From Pyrinomonadaceae bacterium (GTDB lineage Bacteria; Acidobacteriota; Blastocatellia; Pyrinomonadales; Pyrinomonadaceae), in the NCBI GenBank assembly GCA_021228405.1, contig JAJQRF010000002.1, positions 620,001 to 684,000 of the forward strand: DNA of 64,000 nucleotides. Direction: 5' to 3'. Made by a program: the position numbers and the translations under genes. The stretch's first letter is position 1. The number at the start of each line of letters is the position of its first letter. Below, one piece after another: positions 33,245-42,350 of the stretch. The notes beneath the pieces are model-generated. The model was not told where the DNA came from and did not search any database. It saw only the letters and a list, made by a program, of their open reading frames with translations.

Positions 33245-34458
33245 GATACTTCCTCAAAATCATATTTCTGAGATATATAAGGTTTTATTGCAAAACATTC
33301 ACTTAAAGTAGGTTGAAATTTATCTAATAAAAAACTATCACATCTGAAAGAGCAAATGGGTTCACCTTTTTCTACATAATCCTGCGAATTTTTCTTTAGC
33401 ATTACTCCACAAGGGTCTGGAAACTTCACATTTTTTAATTCATTTTGGATGGTTATGATGGCGCTTCTGATCTTCCTTAAATTTATACTAAGAAACCCCT
33501 TGTTTGAAGCCTGTATATAATGAATATGTTTATTTTCAATATTTTGCACTACATCTTTAAAGTCAGAATAACTTGAGCCCTGTAATTTAAGATTTGAAAT
33601 AAATGCATTTTTATAATTTTCTTTTGAAACTGTGTCGGAATCTTTTTTTCTTTTAGTTAACGAGATTGCCATCGAATAACATTTATAAAAATGGTTTCTT
33701 AATAATTTACATTCTAATCCATTAAATATTTTGTCTAAAGCAAGAAGAGCTTCTCCTCTACCCAGATAAGGCTGTTGTAGAATAAAGCCATTAGTGATAA
33801 AACACTTTGACTTTATTCCAATTAAATTCGCTACTTTATTAAATAATTGGCAATTAGCTCTTGCCTCACTCCAAGTCGCGCCAAAATTACTGAACTCAGA
33901 AACTCTTACGTCAAGCCCGACATGAGAAACACCTAAAACAAGCTTCTTTGCAAGTATTGAAGCAATGACCAAATTAGGAACTGAAAGATTGTTTGTTTCT
34001 TTTCTGTAGGTAAATAATTTACTGTCAAGAGGAGCAAAAATATTACTTGCAATAATATGGATATAAAAACTTTTATTTAGCCAAGTATTTAGTTCATTTA
34101 GAGATGGCTCAATATTGTATTTTTTGATTTGTGCAAGACAATCGATGCCTCCCGCGGGTCTTCCTGGCACTCCTAATTTAAAAACCTTCTTACCCAATGC
34201 TGTTAAAATTAGCGGTGTTAAAAGTGTTGAAAGGGATCCAGGTCCACCTGTAGATGGTAAATCAAAGATTTCCTGATTTTTATCAAATTTTATAATTTGA
34301 CCAGATCCAGCTAATGTTTGGGCTAATTCTGCAATATCAAAGATATTTATCTGTGAACTTTTGAAAACTTCAATTAAAGCATTTGTGTTTAGCTCATCCG
34401 GATTCTGAGCAAATTCTTTAATTATAGGATTTCCAAATTGGGGTAGCGGTAAACTCAT
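33241..34458 (-). CDS. Thymidine-phosphorylase-like protein with altered active site
   Basis: 405 residues resembling the catalytic part of pyrimidine nucleoside phosphorylases: D-L-P-S-T-G-G-P-G (about 67-75), P-L-D-S-K-L-F-T-Y-R-K-E and I-A-S-I-L-A-K-K-L. The Arg, Ser and Lys that contact the base in E. coli DeoA (R171, S186, K190) are kept. The Lys-His before the S-T-G-G phosphate loop (K84-H85 in DeoA) is replaced by Leu-Pro, so phosphorolysis may be lost and only nucleoside or nucleotide binding kept. First gene of the island's minus-strand operon, coupled to the kinase-ATPase. A sensor or a nucleoside-depleting effector are both possible. Confidence 0.7.
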   Translation of the reverse strand: MSLPLPQFGNPIIKEFAQNPDELNTNALIEVFKSSQINIFDIAELAQTLAGSGQIIKFDKNQEIFDLPSTGGPGSLSTLLTPLILTALGKKVFKLGVPGRPAGGIDCLAQIKKYNIEPSLNELNTWLNKSFYIHIIASNIFAPLDSKLFTYRKETNNLSVPNLVIASILAKKLVLGVSHVGLDVRVSEFSNFGATWSEARANCQLFNKVANLIGIKSKCFITNGFILQQPYLGRGEALLALDKIFNGLECKLLRNHFYKCYSMAISLTKRKKDSDTVSKENYKNAFISNLKLQGSSYSDFKDVVQNIENKHIHYIQASNKGFLSINLRKIRSAIITIQNELKNVKFPDPCGVMLKKNSQDYVEKGEPICSFRCDSFLLDKFQPTLSECFAIKPYISQKYDFEEVS

Positions 34459-34609
34459 ACGCTTGGCTGTTATTTAATGAAAAGCCATCATAACATTATC
34501 TGAAATTAAAGAAAATGATAATTAGAAGTTACACAGTTGGAATCAACAAACATAGTTGATTAACTTAAAGAAATTATCCTGTTACTAAATCCATATCACT
34601 TTAGCGTGA

Positions 34610-35998
34610 TTAATTTTTGTAAAGAATTAACAGATCTTTCTCACTAAATAAAAATCTATGTAATCCTTTTGCATTAAGATCTTCATAGCAAAACTGTATT
34701 TGCCCTTTAAAGACGAAGCTTAAAAATTTCTGTAATTTAATTCCAGATTTTGATAAAAATTCATTGATTTGCGTCAAATTTATTATGCGCTCTTCTTTAT
34801 CCGCTGAAATATGTTTTTTTTGAGAACGAATTTTGTTCATTATTCTGTAAAATTCATCTCCTTCAAAGCAACAAATTTCACCATATTTTCCCGGCTTTAT
34901 TTTAACTTGAAGGAAGTCTCCGTTATCAATTAGTTCGTAGATGACTTGGTTTTCTATATTTAACTGATAGGCTAAGTTAGACGCAGAGATTGATTTTGAG
35001 TTCGTAGTTTGACTAACGTTTCTTTTATATTTTGCAGCAATTAAAGGAAAGTTTTCATCAAAAGTTTTAAATAAAAGGGTAATTAAGCTGTTTGGAATTG
35101 TATGGTAAAAATTATTATAGTCTGGAGCAAAAAAAAGATGCCAAAGATTCTTATTAAAAAAGGACTTATGTTGTATTAATCTCTCCAGATAGGAGAGATA
35201 ATTCTTAGGATAATTTTCAAAAATTGAGAACGCCTTAACTACTAATTGATGCAGATCTTCTTGGATTATCAATTTACCAAAAGAAAAAGAAGATTCAAAA
35301 CGAAGCGTAAAAAATCTCTTGATAAAATGATAGATGACAGTGAATATCTCGTCTAAAGGATGATTAATCAAAGGATTATTTAAGGAAAGACTAAATCGAT
35401 TACTTTCCCATAAACCTGTCATGCAGTAAATATACTTTGTTAGATGCGTATCAGCTTCTGGAATCAAGGTAGGCTCCATATCTCGAAAATCAAAATTGCA
35501 TTCACATTTACAAACGAATCTTCTGGATGGTTTAAGTAACTTCTTACAGTTAGGACAAATGTTCTTAATGGTGCAATTATGAATTGGACACACGGTGACA
35601 AGAAGCAAATCCCATATCTTTCGGTGATAATTTTCTTCTCTTATACAAACCGGGCAAAACTTTTGAAATCCTGTATGAAGAAATTTCCGATTATTTTTTA
35701 TTAACGACTTATCACTCTTTTCAAATGGAAATGCAGTTAGATCAAGTAAAATCTGAAGATTCTTTTTACAGAAATTTTCCAAATGCTGTAATAAGTCTTG
35801 GGAGGGATTGATAAACTTTTCAATTCTTGTGCTTTTACGTATCAGGGTATTATTTGAATTTGGTAAAAGATGCAAAAAATCGCCGGGAGATTCATAACCG
35901 TTTTGTTCAGTAAGTCGGATTATGTATCCCAGAAAACTTTCGTCGAAAAATGGATTAGGTCTTACTAAAAGTTTATCAGTCATAAATTCCTTAATCAT
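34610..35998 (-). CDS. tniQ: TniQ/TnsD-family target-selection protein
   Basis: 462 residues with the TniQ layout: N-terminal P-N-P-F-F-D-E-S-F-L-G-Y-I-I-R-L and a zinc-finger array (F-C-P-V-C, V-C-P-I-H-N-C, I-C-P-N-C) at about 117-160, followed by helical DNA-binding segments. In Tn7-like elements this protein binds the attachment site and recruits TnsC. At 462 residues it is between short TniQ and long TnsD (about 500), and with no Cas genes present it is likely the sequence-specific DNA-binding targeting factor. Its start overlaps the tnsC stop. Confidence 0.9.
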   Translation of the reverse strand: MIKEFMTDKLLVRPNPFFDESFLGYIIRLTEQNGYESPGDFLHLLPNSNNTLIRKSTRIEKFINPSQDLLQHLENFCKKNLQILLDLTAFPFEKSDKSLIKNNRKFLHTGFQKFCPVCIREENYHRKIWDLLLVTVCPIHNCTIKNICPNCKKLLKPSRRFVCKCECNFDFRDMEPTLIPEADTHLTKYIYCMTGLWESNRFSLSLNNPLINHPLDEIFTVIYHFIKRFFTLRFESSFSFGKLIIQEDLHQLVVKAFSIFENYPKNYLSYLERLIQHKSFFNKNLWHLFFAPDYNNFYHTIPNSLITLLFKTFDENFPLIAAKYKRNVSQTTNSKSISASNLAYQLNIENQVIYELIDNGDFLQVKIKPGKYGEICCFEGDEFYRIMNKIRSQKKHISADKEERIINLTQINEFLSKSGIKLQKFLSFVFKGQIQFCYEDLNAKGLHRFLFSEKDLLILYKN

Positions 35999-36960
35999 TA
36001 AACAAAGGGATTTTTTGAGGAATCTTCTGAAAAGATTCTTTCGTATGCCCTTTTTAATAGTTCATTGGTAACTTTTTCTTCACTGCTTTTCAGAGCTGAC
36101 TTTGCGGCATAACGAACTAATTTCATTGTTCTATTTACATTACCGCTGGTTGCTTTCCATATTCGGTAGGCAATAGGGGCACCGGCTAAATGCGAGTTGT
36201 CAGCTAGAGGTAGAGTTTCATCCAGTATTTTCAGAAAGGCTTTGAAGTCGTTATCGCTTTCAGTTTCAGGCGTACTCGCTGTTTCTTCATCTGTATCAGT
36301 TTCTTCGTGGTTATCATCCCTTTTAGAACCTTTACCTTTAACCCATTTAAAGTTGGATAATTCCTCCCGCATTGCAAAACGACGTTTAAGTTGAGGATTT
36401 GCCTCAAGAATTTTTATAGAATGGGGTAACCCAACTAAAATTATTGGAAGTTTCGCTTCATTTATAAGCTGTTTTAGCCAATCAGATACCGTATAGAGAA
36501 CTTTGTCAGAATCTCCATCTATAACATGGTGAAATTCGTCTATAATAATTATCTCAACTTGGCACTGCCTCAATAAATTAAACAATCTAAGCGTTTTGCT
36601 GTAAGTTGTTCCCTTATCCGCTAAGGGATCACCTAAGGCTGAAAGCAGAGCGGTTACCATATTTTTAGGAGTAGCAGGAACGGGTATTCTAGCGACTAAT
36701 ACGGGAACCTTAGTTTTTTCTTCTAATTCGACCCTAGGATACATTTTTTCGTATTTTTCACAGAGAGTAGTTTTTCCAACGCCAGGTTCTCCAGTGATTA
36801 GCGCACAAAGCGGTTCGACTGATAGTTTGGAGTGCTCATGGCACTCCTTAATCGTATTAAAACACCGTTCAAAAGAAGGGTGCATAATAAAGAGTTTCTC
36901 GATTAGCTCAATACGATTTTCGATACTAATATTTCGATATTTTTTGCGATCACTTTTCAT
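35998..36960 (-). CDS. tnsC: TnsC/TniB-family AAA ATPase
   Basis: A 320-residue AAA+ ATPase with Walker A G-E-P-G-V-G-K-T (57-64) and Walker B I-I-I-I-D-E-F-H-H (137-145). It regulates the transposase by linking the target-bound TniQ to TnsB. An acidic low-complexity insert (D-D-N-H-E-E-T-D-T-D-E-E-T-A, about 215-240) is unusual. Length is short, like TniB, compared with 555 for Tn7 TnsC. It lies 26 bases after tnsB and overlaps tniQ. Confidence 0.9.
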   Translation of the reverse strand: MKSDRKKYRNISIENRIELIEKLFIMHPSFERCFNTIKECHEHSKLSVEPLCALITGEPGVGKTTLCEKYEKMYPRVELEEKTKVPVLVARIPVPATPKNMVTALLSALGDPLADKGTTYSKTLRLFNLLRQCQVEIIIIDEFHHVIDGDSDKVLYTVSDWLKQLINEAKLPIILVGLPHSIKILEANPQLKRRFAMREELSNFKWVKGKGSKRDDNHEETDTDEETASTPETESDNDFKAFLKILDETLPLADNSHLAGAPIAYRIWKATSGNVNRTMKLVRYAAKSALKSSEEKVTNELLKRAYERIFSEDSSKNPFV

Positions 36961-36986
36961 TTTGATTTCTCCTTTTAACTTTATCC

Positions 36987-39062
36987 TTAGTTACCTAAAC
37001 TAAAATCGCCCCTCCACCCAGATGTATCAATATCATTCTCGTCATAATCGAATTCATTGAAGTCTTCGATTTCAATAAATTCTCCGAGGGCATTTATTTC
37101 CGATTCCGATTGATTACTTGGAGATATTTGGATGGATGAGTTTTCTACAAAAAAGTTTTGTTGCTCATTGCTTTCGCTGGGATTAAGCAAAAATTGAAGA
37201 TAATTACCGCCATAGTTAATGAACTTAGCTATGCGGCGTCGATACCCAGTTTTGCCTTTTTCGAGCCAAGCTTCCCGAACAATCTGTCTGATGAGCTCCT
37301 TTGCACGGCAAATTGAAGCGAAGTTGTAATCTTTTTTGAGTTGAATGCGGTTATAACGTTGAATAACGGTATGTTGCCATAAGGTTAATCCTGCCGCATA
37401 TTCTTGCCACAACGCAGGAACCGTGATGTATTGGTCATTCTCCGGGTCAGCAACATAAATAACTGAAATATTGAGCGGATTGTACTTGAGCGAAACCTTC
37501 TGCCCTTTTTTCAGTTTTCTCCTGATCAGTCCTAATTCATCGCTATTATATTGCAGATTGTTCCAAGCAATTCCTTTTTTTGAAACAGTCCTGAAATCAA
37601 TTGCCCCCAGCAATATATCTAAAGCTGTGCCTCTTGAAGGTAAAAGCGGAGGATACAGGGCAGTCAGCTTATTCCACTTTCTTGCAGGGATGTCGTTTAT
37701 TCCGCGATGTATCTGCTGTTGATAAACATCAACAATGAAAACATGGATTATCTCTATGAGAGTTGAAAGAGAAATGACGGCGTTCTTTTTGGGATCATAA
37801 TCTCCTCGGTCAAAAATATTTGAAAAGGTAGTTCCAGGCTGATTATGCAGCAACTGCTGGTTAAGGGTGCGGAAGAATCTCTCAATTATTCCTTTATAGT
37901 TTGGGTTTCTTGGGGGATGGTATTGTATGACTATTCCTAATTGCAGGCAGGCATCCTCAAAGTCTCTACTATAAAACTCTGGTCCATTATCAACCAAAAT
38001 AGTTTCTGGTACTCCATAAACGTCCCACTCATTCTCCACTTTAGGAAAAAATTCTTTAAGATATGTTTTAGGCTTAATCCCAGGGAGAAGACAATTCATC
38101 ACGGATACGTAGCTTGGTGGGTAAAAGCTCAAGTAGAAGCCATGCAGAGAATCTGTTGCCGCATCGATTGAACCTGAAAAAGTTGCTCGCCCTATAGGCA
38201 GTCCAACTTCGTCATCGATTACCAACAAATCTGTGGGAAAGTGATCCATTTGGATCTCTTCAAGCGGGCGCTTCGGTCTTTCCCGATGTTTTACGACCTT
38301 ATACTTCTGGTCGGCGAAACGTTTCCCATACCGCTTTAGGTCAACAAAATATGGATCCAGCTTTTTAAGATTGCGGTATATCGTCATTAAACTGGGAGCT
38401 GTTAATTTTTCATAGACAGAAAAAGACTGATTTTCATCTTCGATCCTTACTACAATTCTGGAGTGAAGTTCAGGAATACTTGGTCTTTCGGTAGTTAGGT
38501 AGAAAACGTCGAATTCCTCATTAATAATTTGCTGAACAGCTCTTGCCTTTAAAACATCCTTTGATAACTTATTGTTTCGGTTGCCGCGGTGAGGAACATG
38601 TGGAACCAAACTACGAATATCGTTCGATGATTCAATGTATCTCTTGTGCCACCTGTAGATTGAAGTAAGGGAGGGCGGATTAGCGTCCTTAATTTTTTTC
38701 GCAACTTCTTTTATCAGAGGTAGAATTGTTTCTTCAGTTATAACTTGGAGTCCTTTGTTGATTATTTCAGCTACATAGCGATACCGTCGAAGTGCTTCTT
38801 TTCTAAGTGCTGGAGGTGCAAATTCAATAAAGGAAAACGCGAATTGACGCTTTTGTATTGATTCTGAGGATTTATCGTAAATTACCTCTATTACACCATC
38901 GATAATTCCCGCGACAAACTTTTCCTCTGAAATAGAAAAGAATTCGTGATTTGATGTCCTAAAGAGTTGTATCTCACCGTTTGATAAGCGAGCATGAACT
39001 ATGCTTTCACCATATGGTTCAATATTTAATTTTAATCCTTTTGCAATTCTAAAATTGGGCAT
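36987..39062 (-). CDS. tnsB: TnsB-family DDE transposase
   Basis: A 691-residue Mu/TnsB-type integrase. An N-terminal helix-turn-helix region of some 250 residues binds the end repeats. The rve core shows the first Asp in G-S-I-D-A-A-T (about 298), the second in I-L-V-D-N-G-P-E-F (about 357) and the Glu in G-I-I-E-R-F-F-R-T (about 391). It performs 3' end cutting and strand transfer. Gene lies 12 bases after tnsA. Confidence 0.93.
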   Translation of the reverse strand: MPNFRIAKGLKLNIEPYGESIVHARLSNGEIQLFRTSNHEFFSISEEKFVAGIIDGVIEVIYDKSSESIQKRQFAFSFIEFAPPALRKEALRRYRYVAEIINKGLQVITEETILPLIKEVAKKIKDANPPSLTSIYRWHKRYIESSNDIRSLVPHVPHRGNRNNKLSKDVLKARAVQQIINEEFDVFYLTTERPSIPELHSRIVVRIEDENQSFSVYEKLTAPSLMTIYRNLKKLDPYFVDLKRYGKRFADQKYKVVKHRERPKRPLEEIQMDHFPTDLLVIDDEVGLPIGRATFSGSIDAATDSLHGFYLSFYPPSYVSVMNCLLPGIKPKTYLKEFFPKVENEWDVYGVPETILVDNGPEFYSRDFEDACLQLGIVIQYHPPRNPNYKGIIERFFRTLNQQLLHNQPGTTFSNIFDRGDYDPKKNAVISLSTLIEIIHVFIVDVYQQQIHRGINDIPARKWNKLTALYPPLLPSRGTALDILLGAIDFRTVSKKGIAWNNLQYNSDELGLIRRKLKKGQKVSLKYNPLNISVIYVADPENDQYITVPALWQEYAAGLTLWQHTVIQRYNRIQLKKDYNFASICRAKELIRQIVREAWLEKGKTGYRRRIAKFINYGGNYLQFLLNPSESNEQQNFFVENSSIQISPSNQSESEINALGEFIEIEDFNEFDYDENDIDTSGWRGDFSLGN

Positions 39063-39074
39063 ATTTTCCTCCTT

Positions 39075-39749
39075 TTAATTAAAATCTCCAATAGAGATCA
39101 GCGATTCTCCAGTTATCGGCTTCTCAATATCAGTCAACAAATACCCATGAAAGAGTAATGCGTAAATCAGTTCTTTCTGTTCTCCGGATCGAGAGAGGAA
39201 AAGGCATAGTTCTGAAAATGAAATACTCGATAAATCACCAAGTAATTCTTGAATTAAAACTTCAGTTCTTGTTGTGATTGGAATTCGTGCGTAGCGCCAG
39301 AATAGTTTGGTGTTTGCAAGTCTGGGCTGGCGTCTGATAGTTAAATCAGTAACTACGAGATATTCGTATCCTTCTCCTGCAAGAAAGGCTTTTATCTGAG
39401 TCGAGAATTTGATGAATTCCTCGTTTTCAATTTTGTGTTGTGGTTTTACCTCAACTATTTCCTTTTTGTCTTGTCTTTTAATAAGAAAATCAGGCGTGTA
39501 TTGACGAATCTTTCCATTCAGTAAGTATTTCACTTTGAAGGGTTGTTCTTGGTACTTGATTACATTTTTATCGAATTCAGTCAGGTAAATGAAATCGCGC
39601 TCAAGATGCGATTCAAACCATACAGTTGATTTATTTTTTAAGCTGGGAAATTTTCCAATGTTTTTCAAGGTTCCTGTGTTTTTAGGTGTTCTCACTCGCA
39701 TAATATGTTTAGAAATAAATGTATTTACTACTTGGTTTTTCAACTCCAA
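39075..39749 (-). CDS. tnsA: TnsA-family endonuclease
   Basis: A 224-residue TnsA. W-F-E-S-H-L-E-R-D-F (residues 44-53) supplies the first acid, Y-T-P-D-F (84-88) the Asp, and V-E-V-K (99-102) the E-x-K of the PD-(D/E)XK-like nuclease. TnsA cuts the 5' ends so that transposition is cut-and-paste, which fits the clean 5-bp duplications seen. First gene of the tnsABC-tniQ operon. The C-terminal winged-helix part is present. Confidence 0.92.
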   Translation of the reverse strand: MELKNQVVNTFISKHIMRVRTPKNTGTLKNIGKFPSLKNKSTVWFESHLERDFIYLTEFDKNVIKYQEQPFKVKYLLNGKIRQYTPDFLIKRQDKKEIVEVKPQHKIENEEFIKFSTQIKAFLAGEGYEYLVVTDLTIRRQPRLANTKLFWRYARIPITTRTEVLIQELLGDLSSISFSELCLFLSRSGEQKELIYALLFHGYLLTDIEKPITGESLISIGDFN

Positions 39750-40554
39750 GTATCAAAAGGCTGCGTCTGCATATGTGGTTTAACTGCGCAACTAGCCGAT
39801 TATTGAATTGATTTGAGTGAACTTTATCTCTTTTAGAAAGTGCGGCAATAGGAGTTACTTCTCTGACGTTGAAAAAATATTCCAATTTCTTGACAGCCGT
39901 ATAAATTATGGTGTACAAAAGAAATAGAGACAGAGATGTCCTATGACGGCGCAATTTCTATATGCTTGCAGGCTCGAAAATTGCGTTCGCTCAGATAAAA
40001 AGGTATTAAAACGATTGTTGACGCAATCGTTTTATTTTTTTTGGTTTTGTGGAGGGTCTTTGTTTTTCATAAATCACCTAATGCAGATATTATCTGCTTC
40101 AAATAAAAAAACACCTTCAAAAAGCTGAAGTATAAGCAGCTCTCCTGAAAGTTTTTAGCTGTTAAAGATGGTTCTATCTTTCTTTAGATAGAAGACCCCT
40201 CTTTTGATGATTTATGAAAAGTTTTCTTGGAAAACTCAATAATAGAATACATTTGCATTTGCTGTAAGTCAAAAAGATTCTTGATTTACAGCATTTACAG
40301 CATTTTCTGAAAGTTCTTTAATTTTGGTAAGCAATTATGAGGTTCAACTTACAATTTTTATAAACCAATCCCTTCTTTATTAATAAAAGTGTTTTGGGTT
40401 ATTTAGGCTTCTCAATATGGAACTAAAACCTAAATCTGGCAAAATAGGTTGTCATATAAATAAACATTAATTTTATTAAATTTAAAAGTCGTTTTCGCGA
40501 AGTTTCCCTGAGGTTTATAAAAGCAAATTTTTGGTCAAATTTAAGCGGACGGAT
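39750..40554. other. 805-bp region upstream of tnsA
   Basis: No protein gene is convincing. The tnsA promoter must lie at its left edge. It contains a candidate small RNA on the plus strand (39,920-40,041, listed separately), a hairpin TCTATCT/AGATAGA near 40,175, and inverted GCTGTAAGTCA/TGATTTACAGC with an extra ATTTACAGC at about 40,261-40,302. No CRISPR array or Cas gene is present. Confidence 0.5.
39890..40041 (+). ncRNA. Candidate small RNA divergent from tnsA
   Basis: A promoter-like TTGACA (39890-39895), with TACAAA 18 bases later, precedes a short segment that ends in a textbook terminator: 11-bp stem TAAAACGATTG/CAATCGTTTTA (40007-40017 with 40024-40034) followed by a run of eight T. 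Inside are complementary GCGCAATTT and AAATTGCG segments. The product would be about 120 nt. An ATG at 39943 opens a frame that runs across the terminator, so a protein is unlikely. Confidence 0.4.
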
Positions 40555-40803
40555 TTACTCCTCATTATTATGCCATTTGGTAATAATCCACTCAGCAGTT
40601 GAATTTGGATGTTGTGTTTCATAATCAAAAACCAATTGCTCCAGTAAAAGCTCGAAAAATTTTGAGCGGTTAAGCTTACGTCGTTTATCACTAGGTAAAC
40701 CGCGTTTCAAATCGTGAATCATATCGTCGGTTTTTTCAATAAGTGTGTTACTAAGATTCACATAATAGGGAGCTTTTTGAATGCTTTCTTTTTGTTCTTT
40801 CAT
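40555..40803 (-). CDS. Small protein, possible ribbon-helix-helix type
   Basis: 82 residues, charged. The segment Y-V-N-L-S-N-T-L-I-E-K followed by N-R-S-K-F-F-E-L-L-L-E-Q-L has the strand-helix-helix spacing of small DNA-binding ribbon-helix-helix proteins. No specific family is recognised. The gene follows the lipoprotein gene by 17 bases on the minus strand, so they are probably co-transcribed. Confidence 0.45.
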   Translation of the reverse strand: MKEQKESIQKAPYYVNLSNTLIEKTDDMIHDLKRGLPSDKRRKLNRSKFFELLLEQLVFDYETQHPNSTAEWIITKWHNNEE

Positions 40804-40820
40804 TATTTTTTATGTCTGAA

Positions 40821-41597
40821 TTAAAATAGTCCAAGAGAAGTTAACCGCCAACCATCATCATATTTCTGAAACATTGCTTTGCCTTGCCGCGACTTATCAG
40901 GCTCCCAAGAATAAAATCTTTCGGGAGAAATATACGGATTCACTTCATTAAGATTCTTTTTCAGGTTTTCTGGAAGCTTTTTGTATTCTTCGGTGGATTG
41001 ATCGAGTGATTGCCCGATCTCATTCGGATTCCATTTCCATTTAAATTCAACTATGGAATTGTTTTCGCCCTGCTTTGTGATTCCGGTTATTTCAAGAAAA
41101 TCGTGAGCTGCCAATGGCACTGCCGTTTCGTTAATCGGAAGACCTAAATTTTCCCACATCTTTCTACCTTTTTCCGTAACGACGTAACGTTCGTTAAAAT
41201 TCCAGTAGCCTCTCAAAGAGGAAGGCTTATAAGGCTTATCGTTTATTCTCTTGAGCTCCGGTTTGACCAGTCCGAAATAATCCGCAACGCCTACTTGCGG
41301 AGCTTCCCCAAAGTATTCCTGGATTCTTCTTTGAATTGCCTCTGATTCCGGTTCGTCGTCGGATTTGGCTTCGGTCGTACCCTGACCATCCTTAATATAC
41401 ATCTGGATGAATTCGAGGGTTAAAGGCTGTTTGAATTCATTTGACTCGACAATCATTTTCTGCGCCTTGGCGCGGGTTAGTTCCTGAGATGAGGCACAGG
41501 AATTTAATATAAAAATATGTGTTAAAACTAGTAAGCCTATCAAAAAAGCAGGTGGCAAAAAACGAATCAAAAAATATAATTGGGTAATATTTGTCAT
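40821..41597 (-). CDS. Predicted lipoprotein of unknown function
   Basis: 258 residues. A hydrophobic signal region (residues 10-31) ends in a lipobox-like I-L-N-S-C, predicting a lipid-anchored protein. The mature part is soluble and mixed alpha/beta, with R-Y-V-V-T-E-K-G-R-K-M-W and a C-terminal domain ending W-R-L-T-S-L-G-L-F. Base use is closer to the host than to the defence cargo. Not recognised. It lies in the 2.6 kb between tnsA and the right transposon end, with an HTH gene divergent. Confidence 0.55.
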   Translation of the reverse strand: MTNITQLYFLIRFLPPAFLIGLLVLTHIFILNSCASSQELTRAKAQKMIVESNEFKQPLTLEFIQMYIKDGQGTTEAKSDDEPESEAIQRRIQEYFGEAPQVGVADYFGLVKPELKRINDKPYKPSSLRGYWNFNERYVVTEKGRKMWENLGLPINETAVPLAAHDFLEITGITKQGENNSIVEFKWKWNPNEIGQSLDQSTEEYKKLPENLKKNLNEVNPYISPERFYSWEPDKSRQGKAMFQKYDDGWRLTSLGLF

Positions 41598-41874
41598 AAT
41601 AATTATTGGGTTTTCACTTCAATTTTCCGGGCCGAGCACATCAATAAATGACGGTCAGCATAATTTCTGGTAAATTAGGCATTAACTCGCATCAGCGAAA
41701 CAAATCATGCGTAGTGCGGTCGCAAAAGCCTAATGCATTACGTTGACCGGAGAGAAATTTCAAATACTTCTCCGGCGACTTTATCAAACAAGAGCATTAT
41801 AGGGATTGTTGTCCCTAGAAACAACTGTTTGCCACTCCTTTTCCGGTCCGTTACCTGTCAGTCAGAGGTGATTA
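41598..41874. other. Structured gap before the HTH gene
   Basis: A 277-bp gap with several inverted repeats, including CCGGAGAG/CTTCTCCGG (about 41748-41776) and TTAGGCATTA with GCCTAATGC, so its transcript would be folded. An AGAGGTG ribosome site ends it, 5 bases before the HTH start. This gap is the divergent promoter of the lipoprotein and HTH genes. Confidence 0.45.
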
Positions 41875-42171
41875 ATGGGTAATGCGCGACCCAGACCACG
41901 TAGGCTGGCTGAAAAATTATTACTTATTCGTAGTCAGCTGGATGGAGGACTTTCGCAGACCGAAATGGCTTTACGATTAGGACTAAGTAGCGATGATCGC
42001 GAGAGAATATCTAAATATGAACGGGACATACTCGAACCGCCGCTTCATATAATAGTTGCATATAGTAAGGTTAGTAATGTTTTTGTCGAGGCGATAATAA
42101 TAGACGAATTAAATTTACCTGAAGAACTTCCCAGTAAAATAAAGAGTGTAGGTATTCCAGTCAAAAAATAA
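41875..42171 (+). CDS. XRE-family HTH protein
   Basis: A 98-residue protein with a strong AGAGGTG ribosome site. Residues 10-65 form a Cro/CI helix-turn-helix: L-A-E-K-L-L-L-I-R, then L-S-Q-T-E-M-A-L-R-L-G-L and I-S-K-Y-E-R with P-P-L-H-I-I-V-A-Y-S-K. It is the last gene before the right transposon end and may regulate it or the neighbouring lipoprotein gene; the target is unknown. Confidence 0.75.
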   Translation: MGNARPRPRRLAEKLLLIRSQLDGGLSQTEMALRLGLSSDDRERISKYERDILEPPLHIIVAYSKVSNVFVEAIIIDELNLPEELPSKIKSVGIPVKK

Positions 42172-42350
42172 AGTATTTGGGTATTATTTACTACAGAAAT
42201 TTACTGTCAATATAGCGTTATAAAATTTCGCAACCAAAGGTGGTTTGACTAAAACCTTTCATAATTAAAAGTGAGATTTCTTTTGATTAGGTCGAAAACT
42301 TTTTTGCTACTATCACAAAACATAAAAGTTGTCATATCGCTCCACTGCTT

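Noticed and set aside
39709-39954. 81-codon minus-strand frame upstream of tnsA
   Set aside because: Overlaps the tnsA start and the candidate RNA promoter; no ribosome site or recognisable domain.
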